A stretch of DNA of 64,000 nt, taken from contig JARZZO010000011.1 in NCBI GenBank assembly GCA_030544215.1, forward strand, positions 14,494,001 through 14,558,000, written 5' to 3'. A program made the translations under genes and the position numbers. Positions 48,601 through 56,443 of the stretch are shown here, piece after piece (within the stretch, counting starts at the first letter, position 1; every line of letters starts with the position of its first letter). This stretch comes from Zantedeschia hybrid cultivar (lineage: Eukaryota; Streptophyta; Magnoliopsida; Alismatales; Araceae). Below the pieces are notes generated by a model, which saw only the letters and a program-made list of their open reading frames with translations, was not told the origin of the DNA and searched no databases.

Positions 48601-51296
48601 CACTACCACACACTTGCAACCATCTTCAGAAGCCTTCGCCAGAGCCCCAATAAAGCTCCCATCCTTCCAATCCACCCTTCACTGGTGAGCCCACAGCAAG
48701 GATGGCAGTACCGGTACCGGTACCGGTATCGGTGGGTACCGGTACCGGTACGTACCAGCCAGTACCAGCCCAGTACCGGCCCGGTACCGGCCGATACCCT
48801 TTAAATCAAGGGTATCGGCCGGTACTGCCAACCATGGCCCACAGCCATCTCCCCTGTCTAGCTCTTAAATCCCTTCCACAAAGGTAATGCACGTTTTAAG
48901 GAAAATGGGAAGCTGAGGCATACCACGAATTTTATATAAAACAATTGGCATGATACATCCAGAAAGAACTAAGAAAGGTGCAGTACCTCACATGTAACCC
49001 TACTCCCAATAGCAACAATGCTCACATTCGGACCTAACGCACCCACAAAATCTAAAGAATACTGAACACAGCATGCTCAACATCAACAGGGGAAAAGGAA
49101 AGAAAACCCTCTTTCACCAATCCGAATCCTCCAACAGAAACATAAGGACTACTCTCACTCTGCAAGGGACATGTAAGCACAAATAACAAAAGATAGAGCA
49201 TCATGGGGAAACTAATATAGAATCATCATATATTCATCCTCAATTTCTTTCTTCTAGTCGTTTTGCCCTCTAAAATATGCAGGTGATAAGCAACACCTCC
49301 CAGAGGATTTTTTAAAAATTTTCTTCTTCTTCTTCATCCTCAATTTCTTTCTTCTAGTCCTTTTGCCCTCTAAAATATGCAGGTCATAAGCAACATCTCC
49401 CACAAGATTTTTTTATTATTATTTTCTTCTTCTTCTTTGGCAGATGGACCCATGGAGGATCTTGTGGAACCTCCTCATTGCTCAGCTACCTCCAAAGTTT
49501 TCAATAATGAACAACCTGATTCTCAACATCTAACCCAGAACCCTACATCTTCCAGTCAATTCCTCGGTAAAGAAATTGTAAAGTTAATCAGCTCATCAAG
49601 GTGGAGACTGCTTCACCTGAGAACTCAGCAGACCACACCAGTCCAATGCAACAACACCTGGCTCCAGAGAATTAAAAGCTTTCTTGGCCAAAAAGAGAGG
49701 CCTCAGCCTCTTCCAGAAAAGAGTAAGCACTCAATTCAGAAATTGGTGACATGCAGATTAAGCTGGTCCAAAAATAATAGTTGTCTGTCCCAGTCCTGGA
49801 CACAGCAGATGGACCCTGGCCTGCTAGAGGACAATATGGGAATATGCCCAAAAGAAACCCTAGGGCACAGCAAGCGGAGCTCAAGAGTGGCTCATCAGCT
49901 TCGACGGGAATGGGGGGAGAGACAGATGATTCCCTGTGAAGATGGGCAGCGCACTCTTTGGCCAAGGCTAAAGATGGCGTGTGCAAGGAGAGAAGTTTCT
50001 GCTTGCCACCTTCGCTTCTTGTCGGCATTATGCAAGACCTACATCAACCAGAATAAGCATCTCCCAAGGTGAAGACACTCCAAGAGATAGAAATGTAACC
50101 CCCCAAAAGCCTCTTTCACTATTCCATTGACAAAGCTCTCAATATAATCCTTCCATGCCTTTTCCGCTTCATCAATTGATGTTTGAACAAAATCAGGCAC
50201 ATTTTCAAATTCATCCTGCAACAAGACCTCTTCCAAATCAATTTTGAAGCCTTCTCAGAGCTCACCGACTCATTCCAGCACACTGGTTGACTCACTGACA
50301 ATAGATAGCTTCCTCTTTGATGTTCACTGTTCTCCTTCCTATTCCCTAAAACTCATAAGCTATAGCATTAACTAGAATTGACTAAGAAACTGTTACCAGC
50401 AGCCCTAGCTGTCCTAGTAGCAGTATATCCCTCCATCTCAAGCTTTCTCATCTTGCTGAACCTAGGCATCTTCTAAAATGCTCTATCTATTTCTTCCTTG
50501 ACCCTTCTCTTGAACCAAGGACAACCATAACCCTTGAAAAAGCTTCACTTTTCTTCTAAGTTATGAGATATTCATCCACTTCTTTGACTCTCTTCTTCTT
50601 TGGTAGGTCTTCATTTCCAGCGGCCATTGCATACTCAGCCTAGCTGTCAAACTCTTTGTAAACAGAGAGACTGCATATTCAGCCTAAAACTGTTACTGGC
50701 TAGCTGTCACATAGACTGTAGATCTACACGCCACATAGTTGGTCACATGTAAAAAAAAAAAACTTAACAGTAGAAATTTGACAGGTCAGCCTAAATCAAG
50801 TAAACGAGAAAAATGAAAATAATATGTAGATCCTAAGTTTGATCAAGAAACAATCGCGTGATTTTTTTTTTTCTGCAGGCTTATTTTAGCATGAATATCC
50901 CATTGAAATGATTGGTAATACTAGTTTTCCAACCCTTTTTGAAAAAAAAAATCCAGACATTTCAGCTAGCATGTGGAACAATCATGCATAGTTTCTACAA
51001 TAAGAGGGTGAATTATGATCTAGATAATGAAAATGAAAAAAAAAATGATCAACTTGCACTTGCACTACAATAGAATTGGGGAAATAAAGAGTCAGCCATC
51101 AGTCCTACCTTCAGAGGTACTCCATTCACTTCCATATCAACATATAACATAACCTAAACAGCATGACAGAATCCAACAGTTAATGATAACAAACATCCAA
51201 GCTGACAAAAAAGAAGAGATGATCAAAACAGACCACTCTTGCAAAAGCCTCAGGGTTGTACTCTAATGCTGCCTCCCAGTTCTCATCAATTCCTTT
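21015..51296 (-). CDS. DDI1: DDI1-type ubiquitin receptor / aspartyl protease, C-terminal ten exons (5' end outside window)
   Basis: Exons in transcript order: 51296-51237, 51153-51109, 45068-45007, 39433-39340, 38328-38236, 38160-38091, 37793-37717, 23934-23877, 23583-23558, 21143-21015 (stop 21017-21015). All introns follow GT-AG and all phases match, giving 237 aa plus TGA. The protein begins KGIDENWEAALEYNPEAFAR, continues into the retroviral-type protease fold (MLYVDMEVNGVPLKAFVDSG with catalytic DSGA, then FLFGLDMLRKHQ), passes a linker and ends in a UBA domain (FEAKIAKLVELGFGREAVIQ to GFLFGG). DDI1 proteins bring ubiquitylated clients to the proteasome and may cleave them; the protease works as a dimer in cytosol and nucleus. 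The N-terminal ubiquitin-like and STI1-like parts (about 170 aa in the family) are not found up to 64000, so the coding region is partial here. Introns reach 13.8 kb, filled with transposons. One oddity is GIAVGVGQ where plant relatives usually have AHGVGQ. Confidence 0.93.
21680..22980 (+). mobile_element. 5'-truncated L1 LINE, C-terminal ORF2 (zf-RVT)
   Basis: Plus-strand frames (21852-22217, 22205-22531, 22577-22891) read in order: KRWAGVKNLSSMNIALLGKW, PVWRGILTAERWIAQGSRIK, FFWHDKWLGNYLL, then SPIKVQAFMWILFQK, CPFCDLEAEDVDHLFFRC and CWSIWRQWNASIF, the usual order at the end of plant L1 ORF2. Frameshifts and stops separate the pieces. An A-run at about 22956-22967 and the following 70 bp probably form the 3' end. 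It lies in the last DDI1 intron, opposite to the gene. Confidence 0.85.
24690..24940. repeat. 126-bp tandem duplication
   Basis: AATCAAGTTCA(T/C)TAAAT and the following 100 bp occur at 24711 and again at 24837, diverged by several substitutions. A 129-aa minus-strand frame (24762-24373) touches the first copy, but I recognise nothing in it. Confidence 0.65.
25440..25930 (-). other. Unidentified GC-balanced block with coding-like frames
   Basis: In an otherwise AT-rich intron this block is near 50% GC. Minus-strand frame 25783-25565 reads SGSWINAFNQTDAQRPVPSI and continues for 72 aa; an overlapping frame (25764-25549) is also open. The texture is reminiscent of organelle DNA or a captured exon, but I could not match it to any protein. 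Confidence 0.3.
26492..26539 (-). promoter_or_regulatory. snRNA-type promoter motifs (USE + TATA), minus strand
   Basis: On the minus strand ATCCCACATCG (26539-26529) is an exact match to the plant snRNA upstream sequence element RTCCCACATCG. It is followed after 30 bp by TATATAA (26498-26492). That spacing is close to the roughly 33 bp of plant Pol II snRNA genes. No known snRNA follows downstream. Confidence 0.4.
26943..26992 (+). promoter_or_regulatory. snRNA-type promoter motifs (USE + TATA), plus strand
   Basis: GTCCCACATCA (26943-26953) matches the snRNA upstream element at 10 of 11 positions and is followed after 31 bp by TTTATATA (26985-26992). The direction is opposite to the motif pair at 26492-26539, so the two pairs diverge from a 400-bp core. 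No recognisable snRNA or snoRNA follows. Confidence 0.4.
27388..27499 (+). repeat. 56-bp tandem duplication
   Basis: Two nearly identical copies begin CAAATTGCTC(T/C)ATCATTCCA at 27388 and 27444. They lie within GC-rich intron sequence between two hAT-type elements. Open frames here (110-164 aa) overlap on several phases and have no recognised domain. Confidence 0.8.
28152..29375 (+). repeat. Tandem array of eight 153-bp units inside the hAT element
   Basis: The anchor TTAGCGGTTAAAAATT (with variants) starts at 28171, 28324, 28477, 28630, 28783, 28936, 29089 and 29242, exactly 153 bp apart each time, with no indel between anchors. Units differ by scattered substitutions. Each contains GAATTGCGTTGATCGACGGT. 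The array ends where transposase homology begins, so it occupies the place of the missing transposase N-terminus or the subterminal region. Confidence 0.95.
29390..31870 (+). pseudogene. hAT transposase remnant (DUF659 and hAT C-terminal domains)
   Basis: Coding-like sequence starts in the middle of the DUF659 domain: VDASNYSKNAKYLFGLMD, then QVVTDNEPSYRAVGMKLMDK and KCKHLYWVP. A frameshift near 29555-29565 leads into the frame 29566-30069 (YLMLEDIGKNLTVSKTVKRA and onward). A probable intron with GTAAGT at about 30102 follows, and then the hAT dimerisation region around 30580-30800 (AVRVLSQTTSASQCERNWST, KLVYCHYNMRLRIKN). An acidic stretch to 31033 and a Ser/Tyr-rich tail to 31870 end it. The N-terminal BED zinc finger and the first catalytic region are absent; in-frame stops occur at several places. 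It cannot encode an active enzyme. Confidence 0.85.
32401..32536 (-). repeat. Near-perfect inverted repeat: 51-bp arms, 34-bp loop
   Basis: The arm 32401-32451 is the reverse complement of 32486-32536 except at one position near 32420. On the minus strand, the direction of the DDI1 transcript, that position would be a G-U pair, so intronic RNA could form a fully paired 51-bp stem. It lies 160 bp from the right end of the hAT element. It could be a small-RNA precursor, a foldback element or a recent inverted duplication. Confidence 0.85.
32540..33369. other. DDI1 intron sequence without recognised content
   Basis: Positions 32540-32700 are more GC-rich, and a minus-strand frame (32696-32508) is open into the hairpin arm, but no protein family is recognised. 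CAAACTCTAGTACT occurs twice (about 32658 and 32693). The remainder is AT-rich. Confidence 0.4.
34268..34500. mobile_element. MITE (233 bp), PIF/Harbinger-like, inside the RTE element
   Basis: The left end GGCTGCATTTGGTTCCAT and the inverted right end GGGTTCATTTGGTTTCAT form a terminal inverted repeat; flanking trinucleotides are TAT and TAA. It splits the reverse-transcriptase frame between ITSRVS(A) and the block that follows near 34510. Ends of the GGGTGCATTTGGTT kind are common for PIF/Harbinger MITEs, but the superfamily is inferred. Confidence 0.65.
35626..36082. mobile_element. Non-autonomous hAT element (457 bp with its nested insert) in the L1
   Basis: The left end is CATGGAATTCTGG; the inverted right end is CATGGAATGCAAAA. 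The 8-mers TTTGAAGG at 35618-35625 and 36083-36090 are identical, a perfect hAT target duplication. The interior is built of ATCGGCCG/CGGCCGAT words. The insertion splits the L1 frame between NQIWGSQQSFEG and VKALMW, which join when it is removed. Confidence 0.9.
35724..35912. mobile_element. hAT MITE of the GGTACC family (189 bp), nested
   Basis: The ends CATGGTTGGCAG and, inverted, CAAGGATGGCAG are those of the 4.4-kb hAT at 27808. The 8-mers TCGGCCGG at 35716-35723 and 35913-35920 are identical. The interior is palindromic, with reiterated GATACCGATAC and GGTACCGGTAC words. It lies inside the 457-bp element. Confidence 0.92.
36736..37716. other. DDI1 intron, no content recognised
   Basis: Unique-looking sequence between the RTE tail and the exon at 37717-37793. 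Short open frames show no recognised domain. Confidence 0.5.
40090..44000. mobile_element. Large non-coding repeat element, LARD- or long-LTR-like (low-complexity)
   Basis: Begins with a stretch similar to 52850-52990 (shared CCTCTCCCC(A)CTGACCT...GTTAATTACACCA and TTGATTAACC). It continues as AT-rich degenerate arrays of TTGATTGATTAATTAAC type (41040-41860), then arrays of GGCCAACCAACCAATATGG units (41930-42930, the last three 57-58 bp apart), then a GC-richer segment with a T-run (43401-43424) and pyrimidine tracts. On the minus strand CTATATAAAGG near 43170-43180 is a good TATA box. No coding region is recognised. Boundaries are approximate. Confidence 0.45.
42761..42935 (+). repeat. Three tandem 57-58 bp units
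   Basis: GGCCGGTCAA(C/A)CGATATGAC followed by AGAACCATCATTT occurs at 42762, 42818 and 42876 with AT-rich spacers. More diverged copies (GGCCAACCAACCAATATGG) are spread over 41930-42720. Confidence 0.75.
44411..44506 (+). repeat. 48-bp tandem duplication
   Basis: GTAAGCATCTCC(A/G)GTGTGG and the rest of the 48-bp unit are repeated at 44411 and 44459 with two or three differences, in the DDI1 intron upstream of the exon at 45007-45068 in plus-strand coordinates. Confidence 0.85.
46079..47240. repeat. 181-bp tandem duplication, second copy split by a transposon
   Basis: CCTACAAATCT(G/A)TCCAAGTG starts copies at about 46080 and 46261; AAATTTCTA(A/C) recurs at 46131 and 47060. If the 739-bp element at 46291 and one target duplication are removed, the two copies line up with a period of about 181 bp. 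Copies share GATAAAATGAAATGTCAC and TAAAGGCC(T)(A/T)ATTGGGCTG. Confidence 0.75.
46291..47029. mobile_element. hAT-like element (739 bp) with reiterated GACTCG/GATCCGA words
   Basis: The left end CATGGTTTGGCAG and the inverted right end CAAGGTTTGTCAG form a good terminal repeat. Flanks AATGGAAG (46283-46290) and AATAGGAG (47030-47037) agree at 6 of 8. Subterminal regions are rich in GACTCG, CGGATC and GGTCGA words; the centre (46570-46900) is AT-rich. No coding region. Related to the 207-bp element at 17980. Confidence 0.65.
47240..48520 (+). other. Possible LTR-like sequence
   Basis: Repeated ATTGGCTGGGTGACATGG-type words (47250-47450) lead to a TATA-like CTATATAAGGAGG at about 47530, then a purine-rich region with short frames and a segment (48040-48420) with the texture of the transcribed part of an LTR. 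No second copy, primer site or target duplication was found, so a solo LTR is only a suggestion. Confidence 0.3.
48697..48836. mobile_element. hAT MITE of the GGTACC family (140 bp)
   Basis: The ends CAAGGATGGCAG and, inverted, CATGGTTGGCAG match the 4.4-kb hAT at 27808. The 8-mers GCCCACAG at 48689-48696 and 48837-48844 are identical. The interior is nearly all GGTACC/ACCGGT words with an AT-rich turn at about 48800. Confidence 0.93.
49377..50240. other. Unassigned coding-like stretch (231-aa open frame)
   Basis: A plus-strand frame 49377-50072 is open for 231 codons (MEDLVEPPHCSATSKVFNNE and on); the minus strand also has 118- and 65-aa frames (the latter EFENVPDFVQTSIDEAEKAW). A 60-bp stretch upstream (49240-49300 and 49320-49385) is directly repeated. 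No domain is recognised. It is probably a transposon relic in the DDI1 intron, but which strand was coding is unclear. Confidence 0.3.
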
Positions 51297-51699
51297 CTGA
51301 AGAAAAGAACAGTGATATAAGAATTAGGATCAAATGTGTACCTAAATGAATAACGAGAAGCAATAAGTTGCTGTGTGACACAGAATGCTGTCTGGAAGAA
51401 ACTTCTCTTGCAACATTAAGATATTAAAAACTCTGTAGGCTTATCATTGTCTAGTAACACACAATAGCCACAACATACTGAAAGAAGAGTTTGTACCTTT
51501 TTCTCACACATAATAAAAGTATCATCATTCATTCATCTGTGAATCAGTCTAAATTCTGAAATCTGAATAGCGCTATCCAATTCGTGAATATAAGTGATGG
51601 CATGTTACCTAGATAGTCTAATTAATTTAGAGCTACCTTCCACAAGGATGCATGTTGGGAAAAGACATGAGAAAGAAAGTGACAATATTTTTGGATTTT

Positions 51700-52790
51700 T
51701 AGCCTTCTTCTTTTTTTTGTTTTTTGCAAGTGGATGATGCCACTGTATTGTATTAAAGAGGAAAAAAATGTACAAGTAACAAAGGAGTTCTCCAACCTCA
51801 CTCTACCAAAAGTCAAAAAGGAGAATCACAGTAACTCCTCCAAGAAAACAAAAAAGAGGAAGTATCCACATGAGCTTTACACCATATCCTCATCCAATCC
51901 CTAACATGTCTGGAAACAAAAGAAATCATTCTACCTTGAGAGGTAGACTCCCTCTTGAAGATTCTATTATTTCTCTCTGTCCATATAGCCCAGAGGGTGG
52001 CATGAAGGATCAGCCACCACAGGATCCGATCTCCCTTGAGAGGGAAAGGGGCATGCCAAAACCGTATCAAGTCCACCACACCATCCTAAAGATTCCTCAC
52101 TGGCTTCAGCTTATGAAACAAGCCCTGCCAAACATCAATAGAATAGGAGCACTGAACAAAAATATGATCAAGCCCTTCAGCATCCTCCCCACAAAGACAG
52201 CAAGTAGTTGGGACATCACAGCCAAACCGACTCAAGCAATCCACAGTGGGAAGCCTACCATTCAGGATCCTCCAAACCAAGATCTTCACCTTCAACGGGG
52301 ACTTAGGAGCCCAGATATGCCGGAAGAAAGGAATACAAGTGCGACCATCTGCAATCAGACTATAGGCTAACTTAACCAAGAAGGAACCTCGTCCATTCCA
52401 AGTCCATATCAAAGTATTTGGGTGAGAAACATCCAGTAAATAATCTTGAAGGTTATACATAAAGACTGAAAAATCAAGTATCTCCTGTTGCCTAAGATTC
52501 CTTCTGAATGTAAGGGTCCAAATCCCACCACTACTCGACATATCAAACATATGTGCCATAGAGGCCTCCTGAAGAGTAGCAATGCAAAAAGCCTAGGAAA
52601 AGCATGACAAAGAGATATAAAGCCACACCAGATATCCTTCTAGAAGGCACAAGTCCTACCATCTCCTAAAACAACCTGAGTCTCAGCAAGAATAACATCA
52701 GATGTTGAAATCCCGCACTCTGCCTCTAAAGTAATACTTGTCTTTAATGACATCAAGCCATAGACCATATGTGGAAATGATATTTGTAAA
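51700..52790 (-). mobile_element. 5'-truncated L1 LINE, zf-RVT end of ORF2
   Basis: On the minus strand from 52790 down: CGISTSDVILAETQVVLGDG then RTCAFWKDIW; frame 52559-52086 gives GGIWTLTFRRNLRQQEILDF, SPLKVKILVWRILNGRLPTV and CLCGEDAEGLDHIFVQCSYS; frame 52079-51813 gives WWLILHATLWAIWTERNNRI. The 3' tail near 51700-51760 is A-rich on the minus strand. Only two or three breaks are seen, so this is a fairly young copy. It lies upstream of the DDI1 exon at 51237-51296, in the same orientation as the gene. Confidence 0.85.
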
Positions 52791-53329
52791 AATATAAAAA
52801 AGAGCTTTATATTTTTTGTATGAAAATTACGTTTGATTCGTGACCCATGAATTATGAGAGTTTGGTGTTGGATCAAGCATGTGGATTTGAATTTGGACCC
52901 CTCTCCATTGACCTATGTCGATGTTAATTACACCAGTAAAGTCATTGCACACCTTTGATTAACCCCTTATATGTGATATTGAAATTAGTTATACAATAAA
53001 AAAGGTTCGTGCGAAATTGAAAATAACATAATACATAGATAATTGAAATAATGAGAGCAATGAACTGAACTTCCATTAACCTAGAATATTACATATTACA
53101 AAGATGCCCGAATGACTAAAGGGGCATTATAATATGATAGAACTCCGATTATAACGATTGGATTATTACATCATGATTGCATATATAATTGATATAGCCA
53201 AATTAACATATTTATGCTCATCGATCATGAAAGTATAGTCTCAATCTATGTAATCAAACCGTAGAACTTACATCTATGGTCACGATCAATGTGATCGGAT
53301 CATCATATTTGTATCAACATTCGTGCTGA

Positions 53330-54580
53330 TGCGATCGGACCATAAAATTTGAGTGCATGGTTGAGATCACTAAGATCAAAACAGCAGTTTTAAGTCCGCA
53401 GTAAAGATCACTAAGATCAGACAATTGGACTTAAGCTTCGGTCGGGATCACTGAGATCGGACCGTTGGATTGGAGCTTATGGTCAAGATCATTAAGGTCA
53501 AACCGTGGGATTGAAGTCTATGGTTGAGATCGCTAAGATCAGACTGTTGGATTGGAGTGTATGGTCGAGATCACTAAGATCAGACCGTTGGATTTAATTC
53601 CACGGCTAAGATCAGCAAGATCATGCCGTTAGATTGGAGCTTATGGTCGAGATCATTAAGATCAAACCGTTGGATTGAAATCCACGGTTAAGATTAATAA
53701 GATCAGACTGTTGGATTGGAACTTACGATTGAGATCAAAAAGATCCAATTGTTAAACTTATATTCAAGGTTGCGATTAAAAAGATCAAATCGTTAAACTT
53801 GGGTTCACGGTTGAAATCAAAAAGATCAAACCGCTAGATCTAAAGTGTGGTCAACATCGAGACGATCCGACCGTTGGATTTGAAGTTCGATCGATATCAA
53901 GATGATCCGACCGTTAGATCTGACGTTCGGTTGATCTCAGGACAATCTGACTGTTAGATCTGAAGTTCGGTCGATCTCAGGACGATCCGACCATTGGATT
54001 TAAAATCTGGTAGATATAGGGATGATCCAACCGTTAGATTTAATATTTGGTCGATATTCGGACGATCCGACTATTAGATCTAAAGCTTGGTCAATATCGA
54101 GACGATCCAATCGTTGGATTTGAAATTGACCGACATCAAAATGATCCAACCGTTGGATGTGAAGTTTGATAGATATTGGGACGATCCGATCATTGGATTT
54201 GAGATCTGGTCGATATCGGGACGATCCGACCGTCGAATCTAAAGTTCGATCGATATCGAGACGATCCGATCGTTGGATTTAAAATCTGGTCAATATTGGG
54301 ACGATCCAACCCTTGGATCTGAAGTTCGGTCAATATAGGAACGATCTGACTGTTGGATTTGAGATCTGGTCAATATGGGGACGATCCAACCGTTCGATTT
54401 GAGATTCGGCTGATATCGTTGAGATCCAACCATTAGATTTGAAATCCGGACGATATCAAGACAATCCGACCGTTGGATCTAGAGTTCGGTCGATATCGGG
54501 ACGATCCGACCATTGTATTTGAGATTCAGCTAATATCGCTAAGATTGGCCATTAGATTTGAGATTTGGTCACCGACATAT
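53330..54580 (+). repeat. 40-bp tandem array (about 30 units)
   Basis: GACGATCCGACCGTTGGATT-type words recur with a period of 40 bp; seven consecutive anchors are at 53861, 53901, 53941, 53981, 54021, 54061 and 54101, exactly 40 bp apart. Earlier units (GATCACTAAGATCAGAC at 53406, 53446 and on) are diverged but keep about 40 bp. The unit contains a GATC or GATCCGA core and a GGTCGATATCGG segment. Confidence 0.92.
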
Positions 54581-54729
54581 GGTATGGTTGTCCGATCGAT
54601 GTAGTTATATTCGAATTACATTAGACCCTACCATGATCAACCTAGTTAAGTCATTTGATCAATGGGTCAAGTTGTGAGTGACTTAATCGATGTGATTAAG
54701 TCATTTAATCAGTGAATTTGATGTTTTAT

Positions 54730-55330
54730 GAATATAGTTAACCATATGTGATTAACACAAAAGACATAAGACAAATGATTTAATAACATGTGTTAATTAC
54801 ATGTTAATGGATTTTATGTCACCTTAACATAAAGGTGACTTATGATTTAATAACATGTGTCATATGGTTATGTCACATAAATAAGTTACATGTTAACGGA
54901 CTTTATGTCACATTAACAAGTTACATGTTAATGGACTTTATGTCACATTAACACAAACGTGGCATATGATTTAATAACATATGTCATAGGTTATATGTCA
55001 CATAAATAAGTTACATGTTAATGGACTTTATGTCACATTAACAAGTTACATGTTAATGGACTTTATGCCACATTAACATAAACGTGGCATATGATTTAAT
55101 AACATATCTCGTAATCACATATATCTTAATGACATATGTTAATGGACTTTATGTTACATTAGCGTAAATGTGACAGATGATTTAATAACATATGTCTCAA
55201 TCATATATGTCTTAATGACATACGTTAGTGGAGACTACAAATGTTTTAATAACATATGTCAATTAATTAACATGTTAATAGACTTTGTGTCGCATTAACA
55301 CAATTAATGGCTATGATTAAATCATGACCA
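54730..55330 (+). repeat. Array of AT-rich repeats (ACATGTTAATGGACTTTATG)
   Basis: ACATGTTAATGGACTTTATG or close variants occur at about 54800, 54888, 54924, 55014 and 55050, mixed with GATTTAATAACATATGTC words. Spacing is irregular (about 36 and 90 bp), suggesting a higher-order repeat. Confidence 0.7.
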
Positions 55331-55505
55331 TTAATCATTAAGGCATGTTCCTAAGTTTATGACATGTCTATATAAGTGTAGGACAATGTCCTAACACTTA
55401 GACAAAAAAGAGAAGGAGTGGGGTCTAAGCCTACCACTCTTACACAAAGAGTCTTCAAGACCTTGACCCTTGTCTCCATATGTGCAAATGAGACCCCCCC
55501 TAGAG

Positions 55506-55640
55506 CATGGATGGCAGTATCGGCCGGTACCGGTACCCGATACAGGTAAAGGGTATCGGCCAATACCGGCCGATACTGGGCCAGTACCGGCCGGTACGTA
55601 CCGGTACCGGTACCCACCGATACCGGTACTGCCATCCCTG
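55506..55640. mobile_element. hAT MITE of the GGTACC family (135 bp)
   Basis: The ends CATGGATGGCAG and, inverted, CAGGGATGGCAG match the 27808 element. The 8-mers CCCTAGAG at 55498-55505 and 55641-55648 are identical. It is inserted in the repeat element that starts at 52850. Confidence 0.93.
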
Positions 55641-55690
55641 CCCTAGAGGATATTTATAGCCTCCACAGGAGGCGGTTACAAAGTCCAAGG

Positions 55691-56200
55691 CCTACCCTCA
55701 TCGAGTGGCAATTGCATTTGCTTCGCGTGCAAGAAAATCAAGTGAAGGTCCCACCCTCACCGAGTGGGAGTTAATTTTTCTTTATGTAGAAATCTAAAGT
55801 CATCTGATTAAGTCCTGCCCCCACCCTCACTGGACTGGGATTAGAGGCAACCCGGTGAAGGTATGTGGGAAAAAATTACATAAAACCCATGGTTTCATGT
55901 TTATTGTTTCGTTTAGTTAAGATCAAAAGCATCTGCCCCCCGTTTTATAACTATCCTTGGATAGTAAGGAGGAAGAGGGCGCAGCCCACACCATCACCGG
56001 GTGGAAGGCGCAGCCTCACCCTTACCAGGCCCTCTTCTTCTTTTTTTCTCTTTTTTTTTTTACCTCTTCTTCTTCTTCTTCTTCTTTTATTTTAAATTGT
56101 CCTTGGATAGTTAAGAAAAGAGGAGTAGGGGGCGCATGCCTCCCCCCTCACCGGATGGCCCTCTCTTTTTTTGGTTTAATCCTCCCTATTTTCTCTCTCT

Positions 56201-56253
<53 letters not shown>

Positions 56254-56397
56254 AACTGTCCTAAGACAGTTAAGAGAAGGGAAGGAGGGTGTAGGCCTCT
56301 CCCCACCCTCACCGGGTGGGTCTTCTCCACCCGGTGAGGGTGAGGAGTCCACCCTGCCCACTGGATGTGGGAAGAGTTCCCACCCTCACCGGGTGGG
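55691..56397 (+). repeat. Dispersed hairpin motif CCCACCCTCACCGGGTGGG, about eight copies
   Basis: Copies or close variants at 55691, 55750, 55820, 55986, about 56139, 56302, 56327 (inverted) and 56379. Three of the blocks also begin with a second small hairpin of the type AACTATCCTTGGATAGT (about 55950, 56097, 56256), giving a unit near 150 bp. No coding region. Confidence 0.7.
56200..56251 (+). repeat. (CT)n microsatellite
   Basis: About 50 bp of uninterrupted CT dinucleotides, preceded by other pyrimidine tracts including (TTC)n at about 56066-56085. Confidence 0.95.
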
Positions 56398-56443
56398 ATG
56401 GGTGGGAAGTCCACAAGAGGGTGGACGCTCCCCCCTCCATCCT

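Larger units (their letters stand above)
52850..55900. mobile_element. Large non-coding repeat element, LARD- or long-LTR-like, with tandem arrays
   Basis: Begins with sequence similar to 40320-40450, followed by AT-rich DNA, a 40-bp tandem array (53330-54580), a second array of TTAATGGACTTTATGTCACA words (54730-55330) and a GC-richer end with TATA-like CTATAAATATCC on the minus strand at about 55650. The order matches the 40-44 kb element. A hAT MITE is inserted at 55506. It probably continues to about 57.9 kb beyond another hAT insertion. No coding region. Confidence 0.45.

Noticed and set aside
45007..51153. Retroviral-type aspartyl protease motifs (DSGAQST, FLFGLDML) taken as an LTR retrotransposon
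   Set aside because: The motifs are split over spliced exons with host-type introns and are joined to the DDI1-specific linker and UBA domain. This is the host DDI1 gene, not a retroelement.
53330..54580. CRISPR-like array
   Set aside because: Units are head-to-tail tandem copies without unique spacers, in a plant nuclear context.
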